A model generated the notes under the pieces. The model saw only the letters and a list, made by a program, of their open reading frames with translations, searched no databases and was not told the DNA's origin. DNA of 64,000 nt, from NCBI GenBank assembly GCA_004154925.1, contig QJNS01000266.1, forward strand, positions 1 to 64,000. Direction: 5' to 3'. Of the stretch, positions 48,991-61,650 are shown one piece after another. The stretch's first letter is position 1. The number at the start of each line of letters is the position of its first letter. Source of the DNA: Monosporascus cannonballus (taxonomy: Eukaryota; Ascomycota; Sordariomycetes; Xylariales). A program made the translations under genes and the position numbers.

Positions 48991-51600
48991 TAACTTATAA
49001 ATTTTTAAAAAATCTCTGAAATTTCGTTATAAAAAGATTGTATTTGATTTTCAGAATTACGTTTAAAATATCTTATGTTTCTTATATTTAAGAAAAACGA
49101 TAAGTTATAATTTATAGTTAATTATCGATAACTGAACGATATTTTTATTAAAGATTATGTATTATTCTTTTTAATTATTAAAAAGCCTTTTATATAATGT
49201 AATAGTTTACGATATTTGATTTTAAAAATAGATATAACTTTATTAAGATTCAGAAAAAAACACAAGTTTTTTAACTATTTAGTTATATTTATAGAAATTA
49301 CGAACGCGTTAATAACTTTCTACTAGATAGTAAATTATATATTATAAATGTATTGTAATGTTTTTATGTTAATTTACTTCGATAATATTTTTATTCACTT
49401 GGTAATCGAAACATTATATATATAATATATTTATAAGGTTTTTTGAGTTTTATAAAATATTAAAACATTAGTTAAAATTAAAAAACATGTTTTATAAATA
49501 AGAAATGAAATGCTTATGATATGTTAAAAGAGAATTTAAGAAAGGTATTATAATTATAAAATAAGAAATGCTAATTATAATTTTAAAAAATGTAAAATCT
49601 TAGATTTGTAATTTATAATAGAAAATATATTTGAAAGTTCAGTATAATTATTATATCTGTAATTAATTTTATTAAATATATTTTACTAAACGATATTAAT
49701 AAAAAAGCATTTTAAAAAATTAAAAATACGATTATTAACGAGTTAATATTAATTATATACTATTTAAGACGCCTCGTCGAGATAAAAACCAATATTTCCA
49801 ATTATGAGTTAAGTACGATACTTAAATCACGAGACAATTATGATAAATTATACTTTATTGCTTTGTTTGGTATAAATTAAAAAAAGCAGCATTCAGTTAT
49901 ATTATTTTAAAAAATGATTCATGGTTATTATAGTTTTTCGAAAGTTTATATATCTTATTAAGAAAAATATATATAATGTTAAGAGTTCCACAAATTATTA
50001 AAGTTTTACTCGTTTTATTATAATTAAAGAATATATAGAACGATACTTATACTACGTAAAAATGTAGCGAATTTCGATTTTGTTATTATTTACAAAAATG
50101 TTATAAAAAACGACATAATCGATATTTTAAGTAGTCAATTAACTTTCGAAAAAGGAAATTAATTAAACGTAATTATGTAATTTTCGACATTATTTTAAAA
50201 AGATATTTACGTTTACATCAAATTACAATAATATAAACTATACTATATAATACAAATTAAGAAACTAAGAAATATAACCATACTTTATTAAAAGGTTAAA
50301 AAATAAATAAATTAAGAATTTATTTAAAAGAATTCTATAAAAATCTAGTACGCGATATATATAAATATTAATTATAATTATATAAAGAAATTTATAAAAC
50401 TGTTTAAATAATATTAACATTTTTATCATTTTATAAGAAAAATCGAAAACTACGATAATAATATAAACTTTATAATAAGGCCACAGTATAACGATATAAA
50501 GTTGAGAGAAATTATAATTATTATTAATTTTAGAAATATTCTAATATTCGATTATTTTGAATTTTATTATTAAATTTCTCTTAGCCGAAAATTTATTAAT
50601 AAAGGTATATTACGATAACATTTTTGCAATCAATAATAACGTTACGAAATTTCTTTATTTCTTATTGTATCAAAAGAATACTAATACCAGATAAATAATA
50701 TATATTTTTAAAAAACCATTTTTGATACATGCAAATTGGTATATAAAATTACTTCTGAAAATATTATATATATCTTACAGTTTTTCGTATAACTTTATAA
50801 TACAAATCAGTTTAAATTGCAAATTGTTTAATAGTTTTGAACTTTAAGAAAGTATATAAATAAAACGATTATATTAAAAATTAAAAGCACGTTTACACTA
50901 TTATATTAATTATAAATAAAATAATAAACTCGAGAAATCGCTCGTTATGTAAGTAGTTTATAATAATAATTATTACGGAAAGTTTATTTTTATATTAATT
51001 ATTCTCAAGGACGCGTACGATAAATATATTTATATTAAAATACTATTTAGATCGAAATAATTTAAATAGTTGTATTAAAACTAAATATCAAAATTTAACT
51101 TCCCACGTAATTAAATAAATAAGTATGTTAATTAAAACAAAGTGCAAAAACTGACTTTTTCAAACCGGAAAATAGATTACTTTGTCATAAAAATATGTAA
51201 ATAAATAAGCTAAGCAAAATAGTACGACCTTAAATATATTAATCTATGTTCAGTTCTTATGAAAATCCTAGAAAATAGTTATTAATTAGAGTTTTTACTA
51301 AAGTGAAATTTTACCCGGTGTTTTATATTTCTTTGTTTAATCTAATCTTGAATATTTTCAAAATATATATGGAATAAAAGAATATAAAAACAAAAACCGA
51401 AAAGATAAACGAAAGGCAAAACATCTTAAATATACGCAAAGAAACTGATTTATTTAAAATGTAATGAAATCAAAAAGTTATCCGAATTTTGAAACTATTT
51501 AAGAATTTGCAAAATATCGTATTAATATTTAATGTTTATTAAAGAATTTTTATTAATAACGCCGAAAACGTTTTATAAAATATTTAGGTTCATATTTAAT
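48991..51600 (+). pseudogene. Pol relic of element D (RT to integrase)
   Basis: Plus-strand continuation after B: ESRLKYLMFLIFKKN-like, then IVNYR, LNDIFIKDYVLF and an RT box reading YFDNIFIHL near 49375 (family YxDDIxIxL, second Asp changed to Asn). RNase H and integrase follow by collinearity with element 2; for example, the integrase segment near 50540-50600 matches the element 2 stretch near 12940. All are dead. Confidence 0.6.
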
Positions 51601-52154
51601 TAATTAGTAATATTAAAATTAGCCTAGTCGGAAAAGGTCGCGCTCAATATTGATGTAGTTATTTCGGCCGTTAACTGTTTTTGTTTTCGTTAAAATATTC
51701 TAATTCCTTTATTATCTTAATATTTTTAATATTACCACGGAATATTTCTATATCTCGGCGAGGAATAATACGTTATTATTTCTAAAAACGATCTAGTTTA
51801 TTAGTAATAATTTGTAATACTTTTTAAACCTGCTTTTTTACGTTTTAAGCTATTTTTTTAATAAAATACTTTTTATATTTAGTTTCGAATAGCTTAAAAA
51901 CGGTATAAAGATTTCTATAACGCATTTATTACGTGTATTTTTTAGCACCTTTAAAAACTTTATTTTTTACTCGTTTTGTTTATAACTAGAAGAAAAAAAT
52001 ATAATAAAACCAAAACCAATAATTCGGTGTGATAAAAGAAAATATAAATATCTTTACGCGAATAAAGCTCTTCGATTCGACTCGATATAGTAAATATAAA
52101 AAAAGAATATCTAAAGATTTTCGAAAAAAAAGATTTTAAAAGGCAATAAAATCG

Positions 52155-52260
52155 TGTTATAACTTAACTAGCTTAACAGGGTTAAAAATAGTCGAGATTA
52201 AAAAATTTAAATTCCATATAAAAGTTAATTACGTAATAAATTTTAGCATTTTAAGCCTTT
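52155..52260 (+). repeat. 3' LTR of element D, first part
   Basis: Starts tgttataacttaac and reaches attttaagcctt, then is interrupted by element E. It continues at 61112 (ttaagttatataaaagg against ttaaattgtataaagg of the 5' LTR at 32717). Confidence 0.75.
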
Positions 52261-52456
52261 GTAAAGAAATAGATATATAAGTAAGGTGATAGCCAAGTAA
52301 TTGTAGACTATTTTAAGAAGTAAGTATACTAATAAATTTCTCTCTAGATTACACACGTATTTACCGAATATGGGATTTATAATTATTTTAAGCAGGTGAG
52401 TCGGTAATTAATCGCCGATATTTAACTATATGTTTTTTATTTTTTATTTTCTTATA
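52261..52456 (-). repeat. Left LTR of element E
   Basis: 196 bp matching 60899-61106: atagatatata, ttttaagcaggt, tcggtaa, tcgccgatattta, attttctta. Same orientation in both copies. Confidence 0.7.
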
Positions 52457-55400
52457 TTACTTTTTCCCTCTTTAGCTATTCGTTCCTAATTATTATTATT
52501 AGCTGTATATTGCGTTATAGTTTGTACGGCGTTAAATTCTGTGCTATTATTATAATGTACGAATATTTCGTTAGCGTTGAGTGAATTTATATTTTTATTA
52601 TTCCGAATATTGTTAATATAGAGCCAGTTAATAAACGTTTTTCAAATAAAATATTATTACTTTTTGTACTATTTCTTTTCTCCTATTTTGTAAGTATTTC
52701 ATTTGTAATATCTGCTTACGTTCGCCGTTTCTTTGTTAAACGGTTTTTAATTTCTCTTTTATTTGTTCCTTTTTTTTCGTATATTTTCTTTTTGGTTTTC
52801 GACCGTTCGCTGTTATGATATTTATTCTCGATAATATTTTTAGTAAAAATTAGTTTTCTTAAATTCTTAGGTTTTTTCGATTATATATGAAAGGTTGACG
52901 ATAATTTGTCGGTTTGTTCTATTTAAATTTCTGTCTCGTTTATATTACTAATTCGTTAAAAATAAATGTCAAATTTTATCTTAATAACGTTTAAAATAAA
53001 AAATATTATTTTCGCGTATATTTTTATATTTTTTTCGCGTAACTGTTTATTAACTGTTAAATAATTTCCAAACGTTTTTCGAAATATGTCTTGAAAACCT
53101 TTATTTACTGTTAGAATATTACCCAAAAATCAAAAATTATTTATGTAGGCCGAATCCGACCTTCGCAAATTGACGTAATTTAATTATCAAATAACTTTTT
53201 TAAAGAATATATATTTTTATTTTCCTAAACATTACGCCAAAAAAATGGTATAAATTTTAAAGTTAAAAATATCGAACGTTCGGCGATTTGAGTCGCGGAA
53301 ATATACTTTTTACGTTATTTTAGAAATTTTCGCGTTAAATATAAATTAATAAGTTTTTGGTTTTTTGCCGACTGATCTTTGCCAGTTTGCCATTTTGTTA
53401 ACGTCCTGTTTTTTTAGTTTTAGCGTGAAAATAAATATATATTTATAAACGTAAACGAAATCCGTTACTAAATAATTGCCGGATTGTCGCCGTATCAATG
53501 TAATAATATTATTTATATCGTTTTCGATATTACTTTAAAGGCATTAAATAATTACACTTATTTCCGATCGTTAACTATTAACATAAAAAAATAAATTCTT
53601 TTATTCGATTCAAATAAGTTTATTTAAATAAGGGTTAATAACAGTAATATAATCCCGATTAATTTCGATAATTGTAACGCGTAAAGTACCTCAAAAATAT
53701 TTGTCGAAAGTATATTGCCTTATTATCGCGTTAAGCAAGGCTAAAGGTAAGCCTTAATCCTATTCTTTTTCTTTTAGATTGTCCTATTTCTGTTGGGAGT
53801 TTACCAATTAGTTTCGCCAGTTCGTTAATTATCTTTGTAAATTCGTTAATTAATCGTTTATATATATCGAATTTCAACTTTTTTTGCGTTTAATCGTCGC
53901 AGGTATTTCTATAAACCTTTAATATAAGGCAAAACTTTAATTTAAAGAAATAAATTTAGTGTTTTGTAAATATATTCGGTATTATTAACGTTCCATTAAT
54001 AGCCTTTTTTCGACTTTACTGCTTTTTTATATTATTATTAATTCCACAGTGTATATTTAGCGTTTTATTAGTATATTATCGTAATTCTATTTTGTTTTAA
54101 ATAACATTTAATTAATTTGTTTTATAAATACTTGAACGGGTTGTGATTAAGTTATAATAAACTGTAAATATTAAAACATTTAAGGTCTTTTTATATTTAT
54201 TCTTTTTTTTATAACTACGTTATAATTTATTTTAATTTTTTCTTTAAATTTCGTTATCCATGTAAAGAAAATAGATAATATATAATTAATGTTCAATTCT
54301 CTAAGCTAGTAAAACTCGATTTAAATTTAAGTAAAATAGCATATTTTAATTATAAAAGATTTTTAATAAAGAAATCCAATTAATATTTCGTCTTTTTATA
54401 TAAAATATTCCATACTTTCGTAATATATAAAATTGTAGTTATTAATAAAAAATAATTTTAGTATCGAAGGATAATTAACGGTTATTAAAATAACATTATA
54501 TAGGTTTTTATTATTCTTTAAATTAAATAATAACTTCGTAATAAAGTTTATATTAGATTTTTAACATAAATGTTTAAATAAAATTAAAAATTAAAATACT
54601 CTAAGAACTCTACATATAAAGTTTTATATATCTTAATATATTAAGTATGTTTCGATCTATTATCCTATTTTTTAATTAATTTTCTTAATATATTCTTTAA
54701 ATATTTAATTTTATAAATTCTTATTTTTGATATGATTTGACCGAAACATTATTATAATATCAATTAATAAATTTTTTACGTAAAACTTTATTAAGACTTA
54801 ACTTATAAATCTTTCAACTTAATAGTTTTTATATTAATATTACGAATTTCTAAATATTTCTACTTTTCATATTTCATTTCTAAATTTTATTTTCAAGTGA
54901 TCACGTAATTTGTAAATTAAATATTATATTATGTAAAGTTTACTTGATTGTATTAAATATAAAACGTATTATTTCGATATAATAACCTTTGCGTTTTCGT
55001 TTTTTAATTTCGCTAATAATTCGATATTAAAACTGTATTTTATAGTTACGTTAAATCTTATTTTTCTTTAAAAATAATCTTAATAATAACTATTATTTAG
55101 ATTTTTTTTACCGCATACATTTTGTATTATAAATATCCCTATATAATATTTTTAGGTTTTTGTCTCAAATAAATTATATAATCGTATAGTAATCGTTTTC
55201 CATTATTTTAGCACAACTTTTAATTCTTTTAATTCTTTGAACTTTATATTCGTTAAAGAAGTTAATTGTAAAAAATGTTTAAGTAATTTTGATAAATTAT
55301 TTTACTCGGTTATATCTTTTAGTTATATAACATATAGCTATTATTAGGTATGTAATAATCTTATACAATTTATTAATTAATTAAACTTTTTTAAAAACGT

Positions 55401-55500
55401 TAACATTACATTATTATGATTAATTAATATAAATATAACATACTAAATAAGCTTGCGTGATATTTTTGGCAGCATATAACACCAAATTCTAATTAATTAA
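52457..55500 (-). pseudogene. Pol relic of element E
   Basis: Assigned from position downstream (leftward) of the Gag zinc knuckle. At about 55450-55480 the minus strand reads NLVLYAAKNITQAYLV, similar to the copia protease start (W-L-D-S-G-A-x-x-H-I). Near 54790 a stretch resembles a gag_pre-integrase segment but is poor. I could not find a clear RT box. Fairly open minus-strand frames (for example ATIRQLFSNGFRLRL near 53460) are not identified. Confidence 0.35.
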
Positions 55501-55900
55501 TTATAATATATTAAATAATCCAAAACTAATGGGACTTTTTTCGCTAAACGTATTTATAATTTTTTTTACAAAACTGCGTATCATGTCCGAGTTTGTTGCA
55601 AATACCACATTTTTGTTTTTTTTGTTTTCACCTTATTGCGATAATTACTTTTAGCTGCTATTAGTTGTATTTTTGTATCATTTTGCTTTTTTTTCGACCA
55701 AAAGAATTTATTCTTTTTATATTGTAAATATTTTTTAGGATGTTTATTTTTGATATTTTCCACGATTGCTTAAAATATAATTTCTTTTACGTAATTAGGC
55801 GGTTTTCTTTTCGAAAAAAAGTTTATACAAAAGTAATAAGTTGTTTTTTTATCAAAATATTAACCTATTTTATTATTTTTGTCAGCAAATCACCTTAGCG
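55501..55900 (-). pseudogene. Gag zinc-knuckle relic of element E
   Basis: The minus strand at about 55555-55615 reads KCGICNKLGHDTQFCKKN, a complete CX2CX4HX4C nucleocapsid zinc knuckle with all four ligands kept. Just upstream, in a frame shifted by one base at a poly-A run, is the basic segment at 55581-55763 (HPKKYLQYKKNKFFWSKKK, then SNYRNKVKTKK). Together they form the C-terminus of a retrotransposon Gag. This is the best evidence for the polarity and type of E. Confidence 0.7.
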
Positions 55901-55999
55901 ATATTTATATTCTTTCTTTATAAATAACGTTCTTACCCCATTATTTTACCGATATTTTTAGAGGTTTTCGCGAGAAAAGAAAACAATAAAACCGGCGAA

Positions 56000-57490
56000 G
56001 ATGAACGGCGAAACGGTCGATATATATATATAATCAGAGAAATTTTTAAGTTAAAAAAAGACGTCATTAAGATCAAATACAATAAATACAGTTTTTACAA
56101 ATCCGGATTTAATATTATCGAACGTTATCGTAACTTTAAATGCGTTGTAAAAGCCGGCAAGAAATTTTTTTCGCGATATAAGTATAATAACGTCGCATTA
56201 AATTTTTAATATCACGCGAATAAGCGGGTTTTAAAGTAGAAAAGCAAAAGATGGCGAAAAGTTAAAACAGATAAAAAAATAGACAGATATACAAAATATA
56301 ATAATATTGCTATTCGCGTAATCTTTTTCGAATTTTATCGAATAGTGGTTTTTGTAATCGTCGAAAATAAGAAAATATTTCGATTTTTTTCGTATCCGTT
56401 CGAATATATTAATCGAAATATTCAACTTATTTTAAATATAGTTTATTCGTTATTTAGTTATCATTACCAAAATCGATTCATTAACCGCCTAGTAATAACT
56501 TTTCTCGATATTAAAATTTAAAATATTTTTTTGCTATAATAATAAATAGCAGCAAATTTAACTTCAGAAATTAACAATTTAAATAACTGTTATTTATTTT
56601 TTATTTTCTGTATTTTAATTTCTTTCTTTTTTAATATTAATATTTATTATGTTTATTACTAGAAAAAACATCATTAAAAAGCCCGTTTTATTAAAATTAT
56701 ATACATCCTTTTTTGCGATATCGTATTTCGTAAGTATAATTTAAATAAATTCGAATTATTTATCAACCGTTTTTAGATTCTAGCATAAAAGCTTTTAATA
56801 ATTAGTTTTTCGATTTAAACGTGTTTAAAGCTTTTTTGCTATTTAATAAAAGTCGATACTTATTTAATGCTAATACGTTCGACAATACGTTAAACAAATA
56901 ACAGGTTTGCTGTATATTTAATATGTTAAAACCGGACAGGAAATGTTTACGTATTTAGATTAAAGCTTCGATCGATAATCCATTGCTTTTCGATCAGCGT
57001 TAATCTTCGCAGTTTGCGGACAATATCGATTCGGGCTCATTTATCGTTAAATCGCGTTTTTAATATAGAATACGAAACGTTATAAATAGAACTAAGCATT
57101 TTATAACTAAGTTTCGGGTTAATTCCTTTAACCTGGATGGCGAAATTTCTTTTAAGTGTTTTTATAAGTCGTTTCATATTATAATTGTTAAGAAATAAAT
57201 AATTGAAGTTAGGTAATAAAAATATTAAAAAAAGTGATCCGTGAGCTTATTTATTCTGCGAGCTTATTTAGTACGTTATAATTTAATTACCGGTGTAATT
57301 TAGCAGCGGAATTAATTTAATATTACCGATATTATAATATGAAATTAAATTAAAATAACCGATATATTTATCCAACCAACCTTTTTAAAAAAATCTCGCG
57401 CGGATACGGTAATTATTTCTTTTAATATATAAAAATTCGTTAAAAGTAAAAAAAGAATTTCATTATTTTTTTAAATATTATCTTTAATAT
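56000..57490 (+). repeat. Unclassified repeat R, copy 2
   Basis: Homologous to 250-740 and better preserved. One plus-strand frame runs about 56080-56460 with only two or three RIP-type stops: YNKYSFYKSGFNIIERYRNF, then KAGKKFFSRYKYNNVALNF, IAIRVIFFEFYRIVVFVIVE and FSYPFEYINRNIQLIL. A second possible frame lies at 56640-57060 (RQYVKQITGLLYI, then FRSALIFAVCGQYRFG). No known domain. Its strand is opposite to E, so it is probably a separate insertion. Boundaries are not resolved. Confidence 0.5.
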
Positions 57491-57522
57491 TTCAAATTTT
57501 CTATAATAACGAATAACATTTA

Positions 57523-57877
57523 TGTGACGGCTAGGCGGTTTAACCAACTATTAAACCTTAAGTCGACGGGTTTATGTTGGCAGGAGTATCGTGGGAATCT
57601 GAGCAATGGATACAGTAACGTGTCACGTCTCGTAATGCCAAGGGTGCCTTGGGTAACGATGTTGTAGTGCAAACACTTGGTATTGATGAGTATTGCAAGC
57701 TGAAGCTATCTAGACTATGGAAGTAATGAATGTCTTTATACTTAATTCTTTCATCCTGTCGAGCCCGGCTCTAGAGGCTCTACGATCGATCCTGTCGAGC
57801 CATCACGTGACTCGACCCACATGGCTTAGTCACCGTTGCGACCGTTTTCTGAGGCCGCAGCCTGTTAGGTCATAACA
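57523..57877 (-). mobile_element. Solo LTR of the gypsy family, undamaged
   Basis: 355 bp bounded by TGTGACGG and CATAACA (in sense TGTTATG...CCGTCACA), with a perfect target duplication ATTTA (57518-57522 and 57878-57882). GC-normal, full of CpA and TpG, so free of RIP. Its last ~60 bp in sense are nearly identical to the 3' LTR end of element 2. It contains a 13-bp direct repeat (atcctgtcgagcc twice). It is a recombination remnant of a full element, and the youngest insertion in the window. Confidence 0.95.
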
Positions 57878-57882
57878 ATTTA

Positions 57883-60800
57883 TTATCCCGTTTTTTATTT
57901 AATTTCGGTGTTGGACAATTTCTAAAACTAAAATGTAATAAAATATTAATTTTGTCTATAAAATTATAATAAAATACCTAATACTGTTCTAATAAATATA
58001 TTTATTTCTCTACAGATATATTTAGTAAAGCTTTAATATTTTAAAGTAATCGTATTGCAAAAAAGCATTTTTAATGGTTTATATGTTTATGTTATTTTTC
58101 TAAGTTATTATAGTCTTTTTTGTATAAATTCCATTTTTTAAAAGCGTTAATAATAACGATAATATTTAAATAATAAATTATAAAGCTCCTATAAAAATTA
58201 ATGTATTTTTTAAAAAAAAGTATTTAATATTAAATATCGAATTAAAAATGTTTTATGGTTAAATTATAATATTCTGTGTAAAATGTGATTTATATTGTTC
58301 AATATTTATCATAAAATTTAAAATTCAAGTCTCCTTTTTAAAGAATATATTTTACTAAATTAACAAATAATTAGTATTTCTTTTAAATACTTATAAATTT
58401 ATATGAAATATTTTCTATTTTATTTTTCGGCACTTAAAAATATAAACATGTGGTTTATATAAAAACTTTAAATATAATTAATAAAACCAGTTAAAACCTT
58501 AAATATATATATATTTAATAAGTTATAAATATATTATTAATTTCGAAAAGTATTACTATAGATGTAAATTAACAATATTTTGTTTAGAAAGTAGTTTTTT
58601 ATTTATCATTTGTTTAATTTGTATTTAAAAGTATCTATTTTTAGGCTTAATTTAAAAATATTTTAACGATTTTAATTAATCTATAATTTTAAAAACTTAA
58701 CAGCAAAAAGTACCGGTTTTATATAGTAACCTGGTATAATAATTGGTAATTTATATATAACAGTAAAGTGCTGTTTTTCTAAATTCGAACAAAATAAAAA
58801 CGGTAAATTTCGATTTCAATTCTCGGATTTATTTAATTTATCAATTTTTAAAAATACATTGTTCGAATATTTGTCGTTTAATTTTTATAGTTAGATAAAT
58901 CGACATTATAAGTAATAATATGTTTTATTTTTAATTTATAATATATTCCGTTTCTAGAAATATCAGAAATATTTTGGCCTGCTCTTTCGAAATATACGTT
59001 TCGGAATTCTTTTTAAATACTTAAGTAATTATATAACTTTCGAAATAATTTTTTCGTTAAATTCGAGGATATTGTGATTATTGCGAGATTCAACAGAATT
59101 AATAATATAAACCGATTCTCCGATAAATATTAAGCTTATTAACTTTTCGCTGTAAAGTTTTTAAATATTTTCGTAAAGTTATTCGTACTTTACGATATTT
59201 AATAATATACTTTATTTGTTTACCCTAACTCGAGATTATAATAAATTAAATATTAAATAATTCCGATAAATTACGAAATAGATTTAGCGGAAATACCGGG
59301 TTTTTTTATTAATTATTCGTTACTGTTATTTCGATTTTAAATGTGTTATAATATTTAATAAAAAAATTTATTAATTTTTATTAACGTGAGTATATTAATA
59401 ATAATACTGTTGAAACTAAATTTCTTTACGAAATATTTATTATACCTATTTAGTTTTGATTTTATATTCAAATTTATTAATATTGTAATTATATATTAAC
59501 AGTTTTCTTTTAATAGCAATTAGATTTCTTAATAATAATCTTACACCGACAGTATAACGTTATTCGAGCAAAGTAAATTAAACGAGTATTTTCTTGTCGG
59601 CGGTTATCGAAAATAATAAAACTTTATACGGTAATAAAGTGTTTTTTTAAATTTAGTACGGTCGTTTTTCTATTGCAAAATATTTTCGTTTTATTTTATA
59701 ACCGAAAGTAATATATTTTTTATATAATTTAAATAAATTAAGATATAACTTTTTAAATATTTAGCGAATTTTTAAATTCAGCGAATTTAATACGGTTAGA
59801 ATTCATTTGACAATAAAGAAAGCTTTTATAAGGTTTTTTTTATTAATTTAAATATTTTTAATGAAGTTTTTTTCGTTAAGGTTTTATCTAAAACCTTTTT
59901 AAATGCGTTTGTTTATTTTTTTTAATTTAGCGTCTTGGTTTTAACGTTTAACGGTCTATATATAATTAATCTTCGTACTTACGTTAAATAAAGGCTTAAA
60001 ATATTTTTATTTAAATATTTTCATTTTTAAAAGTTTTTATAATTTATAATATAAATAAAATATTAATATAAAGTATTTGTTTTCCTAATTATACCTTATA
60101 TTTTTAATTTGAAATAAATAAACCTTTCAAATACTAAAAGAATAATTAATAATTTATCGCTTTATTCTACATTTTAGAAAAGATTTCGAAAAATACGATT
60201 TATATAATTAAAATTAAAATGCTTTTTTAAAAAAAACTTTAAATGTTTTAAAATAACATTTTACGTGTTTTTTATATTTTATTAAAATATGTTTACTTCT
60301 TGAATTATAAACGGTTTCTTTACTTTCTTTTTAAGTAAATAATTATATATTATATCTGATATTTTAAACTTTTTAATACTATTAAGGTTTATAATAATTA
60401 TCATATAATCATTTAGTTTTCATATCGAAAACTATGTATTAAATAATTAACTAAGATATTTTAATAATTTCGAATATTTTTATTAGATTTCTAAATAATA
60501 TTAATTCATAATAGAATCGATTCAGCGCTCACGTTTTTATCGATTATATTTTATTTATTCGACAAAGGTTTCCGTTTTATTTTTCGAATATAATACGCTT
60601 TTATTATACTTTATAATATAAACGTAAAATTTTATAGATAAAGATATTTTAAATATTTAATTAATGATTTAATTTTTATGCCTTTAACATTACTATATAA
60701 TTATAGTCGATTATATTTCTTACGGCCGTATTAATTTATAACGTTTTTTATGGTTATTCTTTGTAATATTTCGAGCGTATGTCAAACGTATGATATTTTG

Positions 60801-60898
60801 GTTCTTTTTATCGTTTTATATAAAATCGGTTATTGTAAATTCAGTCCGAAAACGCGTCAATTTAGGTCTATTCATTATTGCATTATTTAAATCGAAAC
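57883..60898. other. AT-rich interior of element E, unresolved
   Basis: RIP-degraded. Near 60750-60890 the minus strand is briefly open (MNRPKLTRFRTEFTITDF), a possible Gag start just inside the right LTR of E. The rest (57883-60700) has no frame I recognise and may include the remainder of repeat R. Confidence 0.35.
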
Positions 60899-61106
60899 TA
60901 TAAGAAATATTAAAAATAGATATATAAACGAAATAATGGTCGAATAATCGTACGTTATTGCAAAAAGTAAATATATTAACAAACTTCTGTCTGGGTTATA
61001 TGTATATCCGCCTGGATATAGAATTTTGTAATTGTTTTAAGCAGGTAGATCGGTAACTGGTCGCCGATATTTAGCTATACCTTTCGTGTTCTTTTATTTT
61101 CTTACA
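60899..61106 (-). repeat. Right LTR of element E
   Basis: 208 bp, ending ttttcttaca, followed by gtttt (mutated target duplication). It is less damaged than the left copy (tgtctgggttatatg, gtaactggtcgccgat). Confidence 0.7.
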
Positions 61107-61177
61107 GTTTTTTAAGTTATATAAAAGGAATTAAAGAATTTAAAAGGCTTAAAAGGTTAAATACTTTAAGTATTTTA
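61107..61177 (+). repeat. 3' LTR of element D, continued
   Basis: ttaagttatataaaaggaa and the following bases align with the 5' LTR of D at 32717-32785 (ttaaattgtataaaggtga). It is cut at 61178 by a copia-type LTR; the remaining LTR sequence is not found beyond it. Confidence 0.65.
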
Positions 61178-61650
61178 TGAGATAACGAGAGTGCAACGCT
61201 AGCCACAATACTAAAAGGTCAGCAATTTTAAACGTTTTGGGATTATATCAGCAATTAGTTATTTTTCTTGATATTTAAACAAGATCTTATCAGGATATAT
61301 AAGGTCCTGCTTTAGCCTTTTTTAGCTAATTCTAAGGGGCTGCGTTATCTCACAATTACTCCCCTCCCTAAAGGCTTTGGTTCCCAAAGTTATCAATCAC
61401 CCCTCTCGTGCGACTGGATTTCTATGCAGAATCTTTTTGTCTGATAGTAGCTACCCGTACTTAGCTAAGTCTGGCAGTAGCGTTTTTTGGCTTAGCTTTA
61501 TTTGGCTAAGGCCAAGGAAAGGGAGCCCCGTTGCAATTTGGGGCAGCGTTACCTCAGCTAGCTCAGGCCTCCCTGGCTCGTTTTCCCAATTTCTTCAAAG
61601 TCACTCAAATACCGCTCCATAACGCTAAAGATTAACTAATTAATTCCCAA
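61178..61650 (-). mobile_element. GC-normal fragment of a retroelement 3' end (copia-type LTR)
   Basis: 61178-61352 is a 175-bp LTR with a perfect 10-bp terminal inverted repeat (TGAGATAACG and CGTTATCTCA). Reading on the minus strand, it is preceded directly by the purine tract agggaggggagtaattg, a polypurine tract. This is therefore the 3' LTR of a minus-strand element. About 300 bp of internal sequence remain, then the copy is truncated. Short-LTR form suits Ty1/copia, but no protein domain confirms it. Undamaged by RIP, perhaps because it is short or recent. Confidence 0.65.

Larger units (their letters stand above)
52261..61106 (-). mobile_element. Ty1/copia-like element E with further insertions
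   Basis: Bounded by direct repeats 52261-52456 and 60899-61106 that look like LTRs (TGTAAAG... TTACA). It sits in the 3' LTR of D with a target duplication gcctt (52256-52260) and gtttt (61107-61111), differing by two C-to-T changes. A minus-strand zinc knuckle and a protease-like motif near 55450-55610 point to Ty1/copia. At 8.8 kb it is too long for copia, which fits the extra insertions inside it (repeat R copy 2 and the solo LTR). Confidence 0.6.
32604..61177 (+). mobile_element. Gypsy element D, split by nested elements A, B and E
   Basis: Sequence belonging to D is 32604-35147 (LTR, gag, protease), 41730-42169 (protease-RT junction), 48986-52260 (RT to 3' LTR start) and about 61107-61177 (more of the 3' LTR). 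Continuity is shown by comparison with elements 2 and C. The 41990-42180 segment matches element 2 at 11150-11300. The 48990-49260 segment continues with RT at the equivalent place. D is therefore one plus-strand element of about 6.3 kb, exploded to 28.6 kb by insertions. Its 3' LTR is itself truncated at 61178. Confidence 0.75.

Noticed and set aside
61377..61622. 81-codon plus-strand open frame
   Set aside because: Lies in the internal remnant of a minus-strand retroelement next to its polypurine tract; no coding evidence.
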